IMG/VR virus record: IMGVR_UViG_3300037346_000162
Span: 1-33,316 of that record
Length of the DNA: 33,316 nucleotides
From: a virus
Direction: 5' to 3' (one strand)
The notes beneath the pieces were generated by a model. That model did not search any database. It worked only from the letters and a program-made list of their open reading frames with translations, and was not told the DNA's origin. The stretch's first letter is position 1. Every line of letters begins with the position of its first letter. Made by a program: the position numbers and the translations under genes. This document shows, one piece after another, positions 13,001-21,994 of this stretch.

Positions 13001-16000
13001 TTGTCCTTAATATAATACATTGCATCCGGTGAAGAATCTGGCCCTTGGTCAGTCAGTGACTTCATTATTCTTTCTAATTCTTTTTTTGAACCAGCTTTTG
13101 ATGAAGAGACACGGTTATAAAGTTCATCAAACTTTTCATATGCATCAGCCTTGAAGTCATCAAGATTAAATTCACCGTTAAGACCACGTTCAAAAGCAGC
13201 AATCTTTTGGTCAAACTCTCTAACCTTTCTACCTTGCTTAAATGCAACAGCACGTTCTTTTCTTAGTATTTCAATTTGATTTGAAATGTATGAACGAACA
13301 TTACCCAATGCATATTCATCAGTTGGTGTAAGTTTGTAAATACCGTCATTCCACAAAGAAAGCCACTCTAATGGCGTAAACAAACCAGATGCTCTTGCGG
13401 AAGATGCTGAATAGTTTGCAAGTTCCATTGCAAACTCCTGCTCACCAAGATGTCTAACTGCCCTGGCATTCATCGGCTGTGACTGCAACTTCTTTAATCT
13501 GTTTATTGATGGCTGTATCTTTAGCTTTGCAGCTTTTGCTGCAGAGCGTATGTTCGCTCTACGAGCATTTAGTTCAACCAACCTATCGCTCGTCTGACTC
13601 CTGATTGCAGAAAGTGTAGGTTCATTTGGCGGAACAATGTTTGGGTCTTCATACAAAGATTTTAATGCCGCTTTTTTTCCTGCATTAATTTGTCTACGTT
13701 CAAGAGTGCTGGCAACACCAATTAACTCTGCCGCTTTTTCATCCAATGAGTCTGCCAAAGCAGACGAACCATTCAGGTCGGCATTGTATGCCCACGAACC
13801 TGAAATCCATCTACCACTAAAGTCGTAAGAACCAGCACGACCAGCCAAAAGTGCCTCTGCGCTCACAGCAGGGTCATCACTAAGAACAGCAAGACTGTTT
13901 AGTCTTTGGGTTACTCTGTTCTTTGTTTTTCCAAAATAGGATTGCGATACTGGAATTTCCTTAAAGGTTCTTTTTGGTCGTTCCATTACTTTGCCACCAG
14001 ACTTGATTCCAACAGGTTGGTCTGGGTCTATAGATGTTTTTGCACCACCAAGCATCTCTGAAAAGAAGTCATCAACAGAACGATTGCCACCGTTGATTGC
14101 ATCTGAAACAATTGCTGGGAAGCCGTAGTGCTCTCCCATTCCAACAACTCCCTTTAACCCAACAGATTTAGACGGAACTGCTGCAACTCGTTCAGAACGT
14201 TTTGCTGCAGCCTGCTGAACGGTACGAGCCCTTTCGATATCGCTTATTATATTATCGTAACGCTTTCTAATGTTTTTAACCTTTGAAGACCTTTGCATCA
14301 ACTTGTTTAATTCACCAGAAGAGCCAGTTGCACCAGAAGTAAAAGAATCCAACTCTGGAGCCATTGAACCAATTCGCTGAGACAAAACATCACCAAGTTC
14401 TTGTCCAGAAACCGATCCAGAAACCGATTGTCTTGGTTCTGTTGTGGCAAGATTTGCTACACGCAACTTCTCATTGTATACACCTTCTGCAACATTGAGA
14501 AATTCTTTTCTTGATACAGTTTGTTCTCTAGTAGCAACAAAAGGTCCACCAGAAGTTTCTTGAATCCTAATTCCATCAAAGTAACTTATAATTTCTTCTA
14601 TGGCAAACTCGTATTCTTTTTTAGCCTTCAACCTTGCAGCTTTTAAATCTGCTTCGATAGAAATCTGCTTTTTTCCTTTTGATGCCAGTTTATTTTTTGA
14701 AACTCTTATGTCTTCTTTTCCTTCAATAAAGTTAAGTAACTTTTGAAAGTTTCCCTGATAAGAATCAATAACACCACCTTGTTGATACGTAGAAGATGAT
14801 GAAATATTCATACCCTGCAACTCAGCGTAATCAATTGGATTTCCCAGTGTGTCAAACACTGGACCACTAGGAGTTGTGACCGGATGAGCGCTCCTGGTTA
14901 GACCTCTTGAGTATTCTTGATATACACCAAGTTCTTTTGCAATCTGTAATGCATCTTCAATTAATTGTTCAGAGCGTTGGTCGCTATAAAACTGTCGTGT
15001 TGTTCTTGCGCCACGAGCCTTGCCCCAGATTGCTTCAATCTCTGGGAAAAATTCTCTAATCAAACGTTGTCGGTCCGAAGCAATTCGATGTGCTTCAAGT
15101 TCAGCAGCATTGGCTGTTGAACTTGGTGGGTCAATCTCTCTAAACAGTTTACTTAGTTCCTGTTTTAATGATATTGACTTGCTGTCTGATAAATCAACAA
15201 CAGATTTAATCTCCCTCATAAGTGTTTCTGCTTCTGTAAACCTAGAAAGAAATTTTCCCAATCCAACTTTTTCATCTGCTGTAACCCTTGAAAGAATTGT
15301 TTTATACATTTGAGGGGTGACCTCAAATCCGCTTAACGACAATAACTCAGCAGTTCTGCCAACGAGTATGCTCGTCTGTCTGTGAACGTAGTATTCAGAA
15401 ACTGCGTCAGCAAGACGCAAGTTTTGCTCAAGTATATTTCCAGTTTGACCAATTCTGTCAACATAATTTTTTTCAGGTTTTGGAAGAGATTTTCCAATTG
15501 ATTTCATTTCCTCAATTAATTTATTTTGCTTTGTTTCAATTTCTGATAAAACAGCGTTGTCAATACTGTAGTGAGACCATCTCTGAGTTGTTGGTAAGTC
15601 ATACATTGCTGTTATTGCTTTTGCATTGTCATCAATTTCCTGCTTTAATGAAATATATCTTTTTGTTCTTGCATCTGCAGAAGCACGAGCAATATCTTTT
15701 GGACCAGCTGGTTTTTCCTTGGTTCCAATCTTTACACCAGTTCTTGTCACTTCTGCCCTAAGAGATTCGACACGAGCAACTGTGTCCGCTTCTTCCATCA
15801 TTGCAATTAAATTTTCGTATCGAGCACGAGTTGGTGCATCGTTAATTAGGTCTATTGCAAAGTCTCTTCCAGCATTAGATGCAATTTTGTTGTCACGTGC
15901 AATTAACCATAGTGCAGTTTGACGGAGTTCTTCTTGGTTCTGACCAAGAGTAACTCCGTTGTAAATCCTGTTTTTAATTCCACGAACAAAAGTTCCATCT

Positions 16001-18681
16001 TTATCTGTATAGTCTTCTAGAAATATTTTAGACAACCTTCTTGGAGACATTGTTGCAGAGTCTCCAGAGTTTGCTATTTTTACAATTCTTGAAAACTCAG
16101 CAAACCTTTCACCGTCTTTGAAAATGTTTGTCATAAATGTTTCTGTAAGTCCACCACGACCAGTTGAACTTCTAACCGAACCAGGAATCAAACCAAGCCT
16201 AGATTTTGGGTCAGTAGCAATTGTAATGAGTCTGTCAAAAAGATTATCTCCAGTAGTGACCATTCCGTCAATGTTGCTACCAAGTATCAACTCGACTGTG
16301 TCCGCCATCTGGTCGGCATGAGCCAAAGATGAATCGTAACTGTTCATCTTTTGCGAAAGAGTTTTAACTCTTCGCTCAAGCATGTTTAGTGTTGAGTTGA
16401 TTGTTCGTTCTTTTCCTTCAAACAAAACAGTTCCAACCTCGTTGGCATTCCTTGGACCACGAACGTTTCTAACCTCAATACCTGATATCAAATCTTGAAT
16501 TGTCGAAATAGTTTTCAACAATTCATTATCAACAGACTTAGATTCCAAAACAAGATTATCAATCACAACGTTTCTATCAACAAACATTTCATTGAATGCG
16601 TCAACTGCAGCCTGTCTTTCAGACCTAGCAACGACAAGTTTTTCAACTTGTTTACGCAAATTATTTACTGTATCTTCAATTGGTTTTGTTTGATTAGCAA
16701 CAGCTGTTAAGTTTTCAAACATGTCTGGAAGTCTTCCAACAGTTCCTTTTCCGCTTGGTGTTAATACTGCAAACTTTTCCAATTCTTGTTGAACATTATT
16801 AATGGCTTCCGTTAAAGCAACTCTAGTTTTTTCACCAGTTGAAACAACATTTTTCATTTTAGATTTAACAGCTTTGTCTACAACATCCAAATAATTGTCA
16901 GTTACTTCTGCGCCAATAACTCCACGTTGAAATACATTAAGTTCAATTCCTTTTTGCATTGAGTGAGCCATACCAATTTGACTTGAGTAATGGTCTCCAT
17001 ACTTTTTCAATACAGACATAACATCTGTTTCAAAAAAGTTTTCAGTCATTCCTTCAACAACAGGAACACCATTTACAATCTTTGGATTCTTTGCAAGATA
17101 GTTAAGTCTGTCAACACCCTTGTCAATATCAGACTGAGTTAGTTCGTGACCAAACCACTCACTCTTAACCTTCAATTGACGTGAACGAAAACTTCCAGCA
17201 GGGTCTGTTGGGTCATACTTCAGGTACTGTCTAATTTGCTCACCACGAGCATTGACATCTTCGGCAAGCCTTTCGGCTGCCTCTGTTCTTACGTGTGGAA
17301 AGAAATCCTTTTGCTGACCAAGAACAAAGTTCGGTTCAACCATTCTGATTGAGTTTTCTACATCTGTGTGTAGTTGTTTCCAAAACGGAACATACTTGTC
17401 GTAGGCAAGTTGTTCTGCTGGTGTCATTGGTCGTGGCCAGTTTGGAGTTCCATCAGCAGCCACTGCTGGTGTGTCCAAGAACTTATAAATATCTGGACCA
17501 GCGTTAACAACATCTGGGTCCCCCATCATTCGCTGTACATTTTTTGCGTAAACATCTGCTGCCATGTTTGTGTTTGCACGCTCAGCAAAGTGCATTGCTT
17601 CTGTTTGAACAAGTAGCGATGCCTTCTCTGCACTGATGCTTGGGTCTCCACGCCTTAGAGCAGCACGAGAAGCCTTGAGCGACTTGTTTGCTGCAGTTCC
17701 CCTAGGTGTAATTGCTTCCTGTATTCGAGCGGCACCAGGAACATTCTTAAGAACACCAAGTCTTGCTCCAACAAGACCAGACTCAAGCATGTTTGCAATT
17801 GGTCCGCTGAATGGAACTTTAACCCTAGAGCCTAGATAGTAAATACCATTCTCAGATAGACCAATTCTCTTGGCGAACTTAACTCCCTCATCTCCGTATC
17901 CAGCGTCAAGCCTGCGGAACGCACGCTTGCCATCCCTTGCCACTGCTTGAACAAGTGCGTCACTTCCGCCCATTCTTTTGGTAAGACCAGCAAGCGCAGT
18001 AGCACCTTCACGACCAGCAACATTCTTTACACCACCAAGTGCAGCCCTTGTTGTAAGCGGCTTGCCAAACGCATCAAAAGCACCAGCAACCACAGCTTTC
18101 TTAACAACAGTTGAACCAAGCGTTGCGTATGTAAGAGGGTCTAAAGCAACGTCACCAACAAACCCAATTACACGACCAAGAGCTCCCTCCATTGGGAATG
18201 CAGTTCCAAATCCGTATGTTGTATCTGATGTCTGATTAAACCAGTCACCAAATGAAGCCTTAGTGTTTTTGTCGGTGTCAAGAATATCTAAAAGTTCACG
18301 AACACCAGAAATAACTCCACGACGTGGAATATCAATAATGCTCAAAGCACCAAGTGCTGTTTTTGTAATTGGGTTATTAAGAACAGCAGAACCAACCGAC
18401 CCAAGTGCACCAGGCTGTTCAGTTGCTCCAGAACGAATTTCTTGAAGCCTTTCAGCAAGTGTTGGAAACTCTGTTGACTTGTTCTTTGTGTAACTGGTTA
18501 GTTTTGACTGTGCTTTTCTTACATCTTTAGATAATCCAGATTGTGTAGTTGTTGTTGCAAGTCGTTCGGCAAGTGTGGGTTGTTGAGCAAATGCGGCTCT
18601 ACCCGGCAGGGTTGGCCGCACACTCTGTTGTTGTCCAGATAGTTGTATTAGCTTCTTGAGGATTTCTTGTTCTCCAGCCAC
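10078..18681 (-). CDS. Giant internal virion protein, 2867 aa
   Basis: The largest gene of the window, at the position where T7-like phages carry the ejected core protein gp16, but about twice that protein's length. GTG start at 18681. Residues 1-90 are polar and carry PTLAERL twice (35-41, 73-79). A second block with small hydrophobic segments (GRVIGFVGDVALDPLTYATL, 169-188) follows. The middle (about 600-2300) is mostly long charged helices with coiled-coil character (for example QVEKLVVARSERQAAVDAFN). The last ~450 residues form a different domain with SPGFHVRNAISNAFMLFAAG, then PFWMWTSRNFPMQLQNMW, as I recall from giant structural/polyvalent proteins of other phages. No SLT, protease or other enzyme motif was found. 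I see no cysteine in the whole chain. It probably sits in the capsid core and helps DNA entry; this is inference from order and size. Confidence 0.8.
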   Translation of the reverse strand: MAGEQEILKKLIQLSGQQQSVRPTLPGRAAFAQQPTLAERLATTTTQSGLSKDVRKAQSKLTSYTKNKSTEFPTLAERLQEIRSGATEQPGALGSVGSAVLNNPITKTALGALSIIDIPRRGVISGVRELLDILDTDKNTKASFGDWFNQTSDTTYGFGTAFPMEGALGRVIGFVGDVALDPLTYATLGSTVVKKAVVAGAFDAFGKPLTTRAALGGVKNVAGREGATALAGLTKRMGGSDALVQAVARDGKRAFRRLDAGYGDEGVKFAKRIGLSENGIYYLGSRVKVPFSGPIANMLESGLVGARLGVLKNVPGAARIQEAITPRGTAANKSLKASRAALRRGDPSISAEKASLLVQTEAMHFAERANTNMAADVYAKNVQRMMGDPDVVNAGPDIYKFLDTPAVAADGTPNWPRPMTPAEQLAYDKYVPFWKQLHTDVENSIRMVEPNFVLGQQKDFFPHVRTEAAERLAEDVNARGEQIRQYLKYDPTDPAGSFRSRQLKVKSEWFGHELTQSDIDKGVDRLNYLAKNPKIVNGVPVVEGMTENFFETDVMSVLKKYGDHYSSQIGMAHSMQKGIELNVFQRGVIGAEVTDNYLDVVDKAVKSKMKNVVSTGEKTRVALTEAINNVQQELEKFAVLTPSGKGTVGRLPDMFENLTAVANQTKPIEDTVNNLRKQVEKLVVARSERQAAVDAFNEMFVDRNVVIDNLVLESKSVDNELLKTISTIQDLISGIEVRNVRGPRNANEVGTVLFEGKERTINSTLNMLERRVKTLSQKMNSYDSSLAHADQMADTVELILGSNIDGMVTTGDNLFDRLITIATDPKSRLGLIPGSVRSSTGRGGLTETFMTNIFKDGERFAEFSRIVKIANSGDSATMSPRRLSKIFLEDYTDKDGTFVRGIKNRIYNGVTLGQNQEELRQTALWLIARDNKIASNAGRDFAIDLINDAPTRARYENLIAMMEEADTVARVESLRAEVTRTGVKIGTKEKPAGPKDIARASADARTKRYISLKQEIDDNAKAITAMYDLPTTQRWSHYSIDNAVLSEIETKQNKLIEEMKSIGKSLPKPEKNYVDRIGQTGNILEQNLRLADAVSEYYVHRQTSILVGRTAELLSLSGFEVTPQMYKTILSRVTADEKVGLGKFLSRFTEAETLMREIKSVVDLSDSKSISLKQELSKLFREIDPPSSTANAAELEAHRIASDRQRLIREFFPEIEAIWGKARGARTTRQFYSDQRSEQLIEDALQIAKELGVYQEYSRGLTRSAHPVTTPSGPVFDTLGNPIDYAELQGMNISSSSTYQQGGVIDSYQGNFQKLLNFIEGKEDIRVSKNKLASKGKKQISIEADLKAARLKAKKEYEFAIEEIISYFDGIRIQETSGGPFVATREQTVSRKEFLNVAEGVYNEKLRVANLATTEPRQSVSGSVSGQELGDVLSQRIGSMAPELDSFTSGATGSSGELNKLMQRSSKVKNIRKRYDNIISDIERARTVQQAAAKRSERVAAVPSKSVGLKGVVGMGEHYGFPAIVSDAINGGNRSVDDFFSEMLGGAKTSIDPDQPVGIKSGGKVMERPKRTFKEIPVSQSYFGKTKNRVTQRLNSLAVLSDDPAVSAEALLAGRAGSYDFSGRWISGSWAYNADLNGSSALADSLDEKAAELIGVASTLERRQINAGKKAALKSLYEDPNIVPPNEPTLSAIRSQTSDRLVELNARRANIRSAAKAAKLKIQPSINRLKKLQSQPMNARAVRHLGEQEFAMELANYSASSARASGLFTPLEWLSLWNDGIYKLTPTDEYALGNVRSYISNQIEILRKERAVAFKQGRKVREFDQKIAAFERGLNGEFNLDDFKADAYEKFDELYNRVSSSKAGSKKELERIMKSLTDQGPDSSPDAMYYIKDNRLLRIFETDTVVSVRKDGLRKRFESSPEFYHLQKVEAEKANISESMIQEMMRQPDASARQSVATKYARTKTTAPFGERAAKLSDEQIREAARTGEKIPKYTSLEAQNIYKEAMDLKSQGERLRASRISELEEQIGISDRRVMETSDEIEYLQNQINELLVQGSVKPTGKTSLQIAAQAEKTSAGLRPPASTYEGIDGITERNIRRKIITELGFEPGQFKGRTEQEIKNFIRGNKRIQKLIRQKQVSAKSSDLENLFNRRVKEEVAVVRDSRPALGPRNFRVNEELRSQVVAGRSAVVAAGEAKMTELRNSIIKLEWSGKYQEYTEFNALSDLFLKQGLDIETNLSKDLAVAQIRLGLELVRAQDELFDGKNLKSAFKKIGKADAKLAKIEQAVADAQTAYETSLDFDAWGPKDISQIELNILRVKNLTKAFDKTKKDIRPLFESDKTKKAIKANLDNSWMAEAESFIEEGRYMLNQLSGGKETPLALRRVVAKYLEQKSLYLEANIGLDVAQQEALAASWMKGLTPQQIAGMPGQPFAPSQVQMLVSFDDGFVELSKFYPTIGVRKEVADIFQNVHRVGDPVIAEQFQKYVGRYTRFFKAYATLSPGFHVRNAISNAFMLFAAGGNPATMMKGLDFSRQWIEASKSNLDVNQWIKTLPSAEQEVVRGAVEAAAASGGGMINDFLSEVTPFGTKFMKEKGRWIEQHSRFVLAYDGVASGMTPQQASARVKRYLIDYQDISTVDSVMRQIVPFWMWTSRNFPMQLQNMWTNPRSYQIYNSIKRNMTEDKNEGDIVPEWMVKAGAFKLPFGTDLYATPDLGFNRLQQQAEEFVNPSKYFGNVNPLLRVPLEVMMNRKSFTGQSFSDNPVQVGGGSSKVIQPLLQMLGYGQTNSEGNKFVSEKAYYALTSLIPTLGQAERLVPSKSDVTGAQRLNALYGYIGLPVKQNTERNMLSELARRKTLAQKVVSKQRTLEGE
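18445..18579 (-). repeat. Duplicated PTLAERL motif in the giant protein's N-terminus
   Basis: The heptapeptide PTLAERL is encoded at 18559-18579 and again at 18445-18465 (residues 35-41 and 73-79), separated by a basic, Thr/Lys-rich spacer. It may be a repeated docking motif for a capsid-core partner or scaffold. Confidence 0.5.
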
Positions 18682-18683
18682 AG

Positions 18684-19880
18684 TTACTTCAATCCCTTAG
18701 CCGCCATTAATTTTTGAATGAGTCCAATGTTTGCTGGTGTGTATCCAGATTTTTCCATACCTTGTGAAATCTTCTGGGCAGTTAGTTCCATGATTCTTTG
18801 TTGTTGCGAAACTGGGTCACGAAGATTACGTGCTGCAATTTGAGTAACTTGTCCACCTGTATTTCCAACATTCAATTGTTTGGCTGGTGCTCCAGCCAAC
18901 TCTCGAAGATAATCAACTTGAGCCTTGTTCATTGCTGTTGACCTTTGTTCAACGATTGATGTATTGGGGTTCTCTTGAGACCTAAGAATTGCTGCTTTTG
19001 TTGCCGCAGCATCTCTTTTCTTTTTGTCCTCTTTAGGACTGTCTGGATTAAACATGTCTTTTGCAACACCACGAAACAAATTACCCAAACCACGACCATA
19101 TCCAGTTATTCCTAAAGCGCTTGAAACTGGATTATTTACAAATTCATTAAATCCAATTTGGCTTACTTGACCAAATGTTTGTGCCTGGTCCTTGGATGGG
19201 TCAAACGGAGCAAGTTCCTGCCAAGGCTTATTTGACTTCTTCCATTCAGAAAGAATTTGATTCTTATAAAAATCAATTTGTTCCTTGCTTCCAGGCTTGT
19301 AAGAGACAGCATTGTTATTTGGGTTTGCAACGTTAACATCAGAAATTCTTTTATTAACATTTGATTGTTCCGATTGAATACGAGAAAGCATTGATTGAAA
19401 CACCTCTGGAGCAATCTGGGTTGGGTCGTAACGCTCATCCGCACTGGGAAGGTTCATCCTTGTGAATGCATCCTCTTTTGGCTTCAACAGGTATTCGTTG
19501 TACTTTTCTTTTTCTGCCGCAATAGCGTCAGCCACATCGAAAAGCACCTTCTCTTCATTTTCTGGTATTGCACCAGATTCAATCAAACCAAGAATGTTTC
19601 TTTTGACAGTAGAGATTGGAGCGCCATCGTTTATCTCACGAGCAATCTGAGACTCAAAAGACCCTTGGTCGGCAGACGACAATAGAGCATAAAGGGTTGG
19701 CTGATACTTTTGTTTTTCTTGTTCTGTACTCAATTTTGGTTGTTCGTTGTATGTTCCAGTAACAGCACCAAAAATGTCATTACCAAGAAGGTTCAAGTCT
19801 GAAGCAGACGTTGAACCCTTGTTGTTCATATTTCCAACAAGTGCTGCAATAATGTCCTGAATAGTCATTTCATTTGCCAT
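18684..19880 (-). CDS. Putative internal virion protein, 398 aa
   Basis: Not recognised by motif. ATG with AAGGA about 11 nt upstream (spacer ATATATATTGT). Polar and rich in Asn, Gln and Lys, with an acidic N-terminal half (EKEKYNEYLLKPKEDAFTRM) and a Gly-rich central stretch (SSALGITGYGRGLGNLFRG). A very basic patch (KEDKKKRDAAATKAAILRS) and a helical C-terminus ending NIGLIQKLMAAKGLK follow. No cysteine. It lies directly before the giant gene and after two Ala/Gln-rich proteins, the order in which T7-like phages encode core proteins gp14-gp16. Role inferred from order. Confidence 0.75.
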   Translation of the reverse strand: MANEMTIQDIIAALVGNMNNKGSTSASDLNLLGNDIFGAVTGTYNEQPKLSTEQEKQKYQPTLYALLSSADQGSFESQIAREINDGAPISTVKRNILGLIESGAIPENEEKVLFDVADAIAAEKEKYNEYLLKPKEDAFTRMNLPSADERYDPTQIAPEVFQSMLSRIQSEQSNVNKRISDVNVANPNNNAVSYKPGSKEQIDFYKNQILSEWKKSNKPWQELAPFDPSKDQAQTFGQVSQIGFNEFVNNPVSSALGITGYGRGLGNLFRGVAKDMFNPDSPKEDKKKRDAAATKAAILRSQENPNTSIVEQRSTAMNKAQVDYLRELAGAPAKQLNVGNTGGQVTQIAARNLRDPVSQQQRIMELTAQKISQGMEKSGYTPANIGLIQKLMAAKGLK

Positions 19881-19897
19881 ACAATATATATCCTTCG

Positions 19898-21109
19898 TTA
19901 CTTCTTCTTGGCTTTAGACAAACTTGGGAATTGCTTAGCAACCTGAGCTTTTGTAGCCTCTGGGTTGTTAGCGGCAAAAGCCTCAACACGCTTAACAAGC
20001 GTCTTATTTGTTGCGTTAGAAACCTGACCAAGCAACTCTGTGACCGCAGGTGACTTTGTCGCCGCAGCAGCAGTTGCTGCATTTTCGGGGTTGTCAGCCT
20101 GTGGAACAGTGGCATCTATAATTGCTTGTTTGGCATCAGATTTGGCAGCTCCACGACTCTTGGCAATATCAAACTCTCCAGAGTTTATTGCTGCAAGCAA
20201 CTCGTTGAGTGATTGCTGCTGTTGCTGTGCAGCATTTGACTCATACCCAGCACGCTGTGCTCCAAGACTTGTTGTTGCATAGTTTCTACCCATCTGTGAT
20301 TCTGCCAACCTAGACATGTCAGATTGCTGTGCAACCCTAGACAAAACATCATTCAATGATTGGAATGCATCTGAACCAAGTTGCCCAGAAATATTTTCTG
20401 CGGCAACTTGTTGTCCAACTGGACTTTGGTCAACACCATATGCAGACATGTATTGTTGCATTGCGTTCTGACTTGGGGTAAAGTTTGACTGATAACCAGA
20501 GTATGGATTGTTTGGATTCTGTTTTAGATATTCATCTAAAGCACCGTATCCAGTGTTCACCATTCCCTGTGCGGTGTCGTAACCCTGACCAATGTTCCTA
20601 ACTCCAGTATCGTATGTATCTTGAATTGACTGTGTTGAACTGGTGTTTTGCCTTTGAAGCAAACCCAACAAAGCATCGTATGGTTCATTGTACGAACCCT
20701 GATTATATTTTTCTTGTAACTGACGAAGTTTTTCAATTGCTATTGCATTTTCACGTTCATATTTATCACGTGCAAGTTTTTCTGTTGATGTTGCAGATGT
20801 GCCACTTCCAGAACCTGAACCACCAAAATTGTAACCATTAAATGCTTCACCAATTCCAGAACCAAGACCCGAAAGAACACCATTAGCATTAGCCTCTGAT
20901 TCTATTTGTGCAGCTTTTTCAAGTTCTGCTCCACTCACAAATGGGAGCATTGATGCGTTCATCTCTGCATTTCTCTGATTTTGCTGAACGCTATATCCAG
21001 CACTAATTGGCTTTGGCGTGTATGCAACAACTGGTTTGTTGCTTTTTGACGAAGAGTATCCAGCCGGTGCTTTTGTTGGATTATCTGTTGGGTATCTATG
21101 AACAGCCAT
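19898..21109 (-). CDS. Putative internal virion protein, Ala/Gln/Ser-rich, 403 aa
   Basis: Not recognised by motif. The start overlaps the previous stop as TAATG. N-terminus polar with repeated Tyr/Ser/Lys; a Gly/Ser linker (GGSGSGSGTSATS, about 96-108) separates it from a helical segment (KYERENAIAIEKLRQLQEK). The central part is Gln/Asn/Gly/Tyr-rich (TYDTGVRNIGQGYDTAQG). A helical stretch with NAAQQQQQSLNELLAAINS follows, and the C-terminus is Ala-rich and basic (SLSKAKKK). No cysteine. Composition and place fit an ejected core protein such as T7 gp14/gp15, but no sequence link was seen. Confidence 0.75.
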   Translation of the reverse strand: MAVHRYPTDNPTKAPAGYSSSKSNKPVVAYTPKPISAGYSVQQNQRNAEMNASMLPFVSGAELEKAAQIESEANANGVLSGLGSGIGEAFNGYNFGGSGSGSGTSATSTEKLARDKYERENAIAIEKLRQLQEKYNQGSYNEPYDALLGLLQRQNTSSTQSIQDTYDTGVRNIGQGYDTAQGMVNTGYGALDEYLKQNPNNPYSGYQSNFTPSQNAMQQYMSAYGVDQSPVGQQVAAENISGQLGSDAFQSLNDVLSRVAQQSDMSRLAESQMGRNYATTSLGAQRAGYESNAAQQQQQSLNELLAAINSGEFDIAKSRGAAKSDAKQAIIDATVPQADNPENAATAAAATKSPAVTELLGQVSNATNKTLVKRVEAFAANNPEATKAQVAKQFPSLSKAKKK

Positions 21110-21546
21110 TACGCATAACTCCCTGCTCGATATTTAAGAATATTTTGTGCATCATCTTGAATCTGTTGTGCTTTATCTGCTTCAAGTTCTGCAAGAGATG
21201 AATTAAATTGTGTGCGTGCTTGGTTTTCTTGCAAACCAAATCCATAGTTTTGTTCGTCTAGGCTTCTTTGAAGTTCAGAAATTTGCTGAACTCTGTTCTT
21301 TGCAAAGTCTTGCATTGCTTTTGCAAATGCACCAGAACGTATATTTGGTGAAACCAAATTACGACGACCATAACCAGCAACCATCTGCGGTGCTTGTTTG
21401 TCAAAGTTTTGATTTAGTGTTACTAAATCTCTGTTGCCTCTTTGTTTAGAAAGAAAATTGCTGTATGCATTCATTGCACCAGTAGCACCGTAGTTTTCTA
21501 CAAGTCCACGCCTGCGAGCCTCAAATGCGCTTGGATTGTAAGCCAT
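21109..21546 (-). CDS. Putative small internal virion protein, 145 aa
   Basis: Not recognised. ATG overlaps the previous stop (TAATG). Starts MAYNPSAFEARRRGLVENYG, then basic and aromatic residues (GYGRRNLVSPNIRSGAFAKA), followed by a long charged helix (QISELQRSLDEQNYGFGLQ; LAELEADKAQQIQDDAQNI) likely to be a coiled coil. No cysteine. First of four consecutive putative core proteins. Could alternatively be a minor tail component. Confidence 0.7.
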   Translation of the reverse strand: MAYNPSAFEARRRGLVENYGATGAMNAYSNFLSKQRGNRDLVTLNQNFDKQAPQMVAGYGRRNLVSPNIRSGAFAKAMQDFAKNRVQQISELQRSLDEQNYGFGLQENQARTQFNSSLAELEADKAQQIQDDAQNILKYRAGSYA

Positions 21547-21719
21547 TATTTTCTCATTGCCTTTTCGTAAGTGTTCTGTTGTGGGCGATTCTTTAGTTCT
21601 TCAATCTCTTTATTCATGCGTTCAAACTCAGACACAAGCGAGTTAACAATAACCCGAATCGACGTTGCGTCAGAAGACGTCAACGTTGTAAGTGCTGGAA
21701 TCTGAAGTTCGTATCTCAT
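21546..21719 (-). CDS. Small coiled-coil protein, 57 aa
   Basis: A frame of under 60 codons that fits exactly between its neighbours: the ATG overlaps the upstream stop as ATGA, and its stop overlaps the next ATG as TAATG. The product begins MRYELQIPALTTLTSSDATS and continues as an amphipathic helix (IRVIVNSLVSEFERMNKEIE, then LKNRPQQN). Coupling on both sides makes it credible. It may be a small adaptor between fibre and core proteins; function unknown. Confidence 0.75.
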   Translation of the reverse strand: MRYELQIPALTTLTSSDATSIRVIVNSLVSEFERMNKEIEELKNRPQQNTYEKAMRK

Positions 21720-21994
21720 CCAAATACCTGTGAACCCAAAACAACCTGGTCGTTTTGTGCAATAAGTGAGGGTACTTCAGATTCTAATTTTGCATAAGTT
21801 ACAGAACCATCGGCAATCTTAGTGGTTGTAACTGCGTTTGTTGCAAGTTTGACTGCAGTAATTGCTGATGTGTCAATATTTGTCCCATCCGAAAGTCCAT
21901 CAACATATAGTTGAACTGCGGCAAAGTTTGCGTTTACAGTTGATGCGGAAGCAATCGTTCCGTTAACAAATGTGTGTGGAATAGAAATAGCCAT
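21716..21994 (-). CDS. Small tail-fibre-like protein, 92 aa
   Basis: The sequence carries the fibre/collar pattern common in aquatic phages: HTFVNGTIASASTVNANFAA, a short YVDGLSDGTNID link, then a repeat-like beta section (AITAVKLATNAVTTTKIADG; SVTYAKLES). This is normally the N-terminal, virion-attached part of a long fibre; here it stops at 92 residues. The ATG overlaps the stop of the nozzle gene (TAATG), consistent with attachment near the tail. Either a short fibre base or a degenerate fibre gene. Confidence 0.7.
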   Translation of the reverse strand: MAISIPHTFVNGTIASASTVNANFAAVQLYVDGLSDGTNIDTSAITAVKLATNAVTTTKIADGSVTYAKLESEVPSLIAQNDQVVLGSQVFG

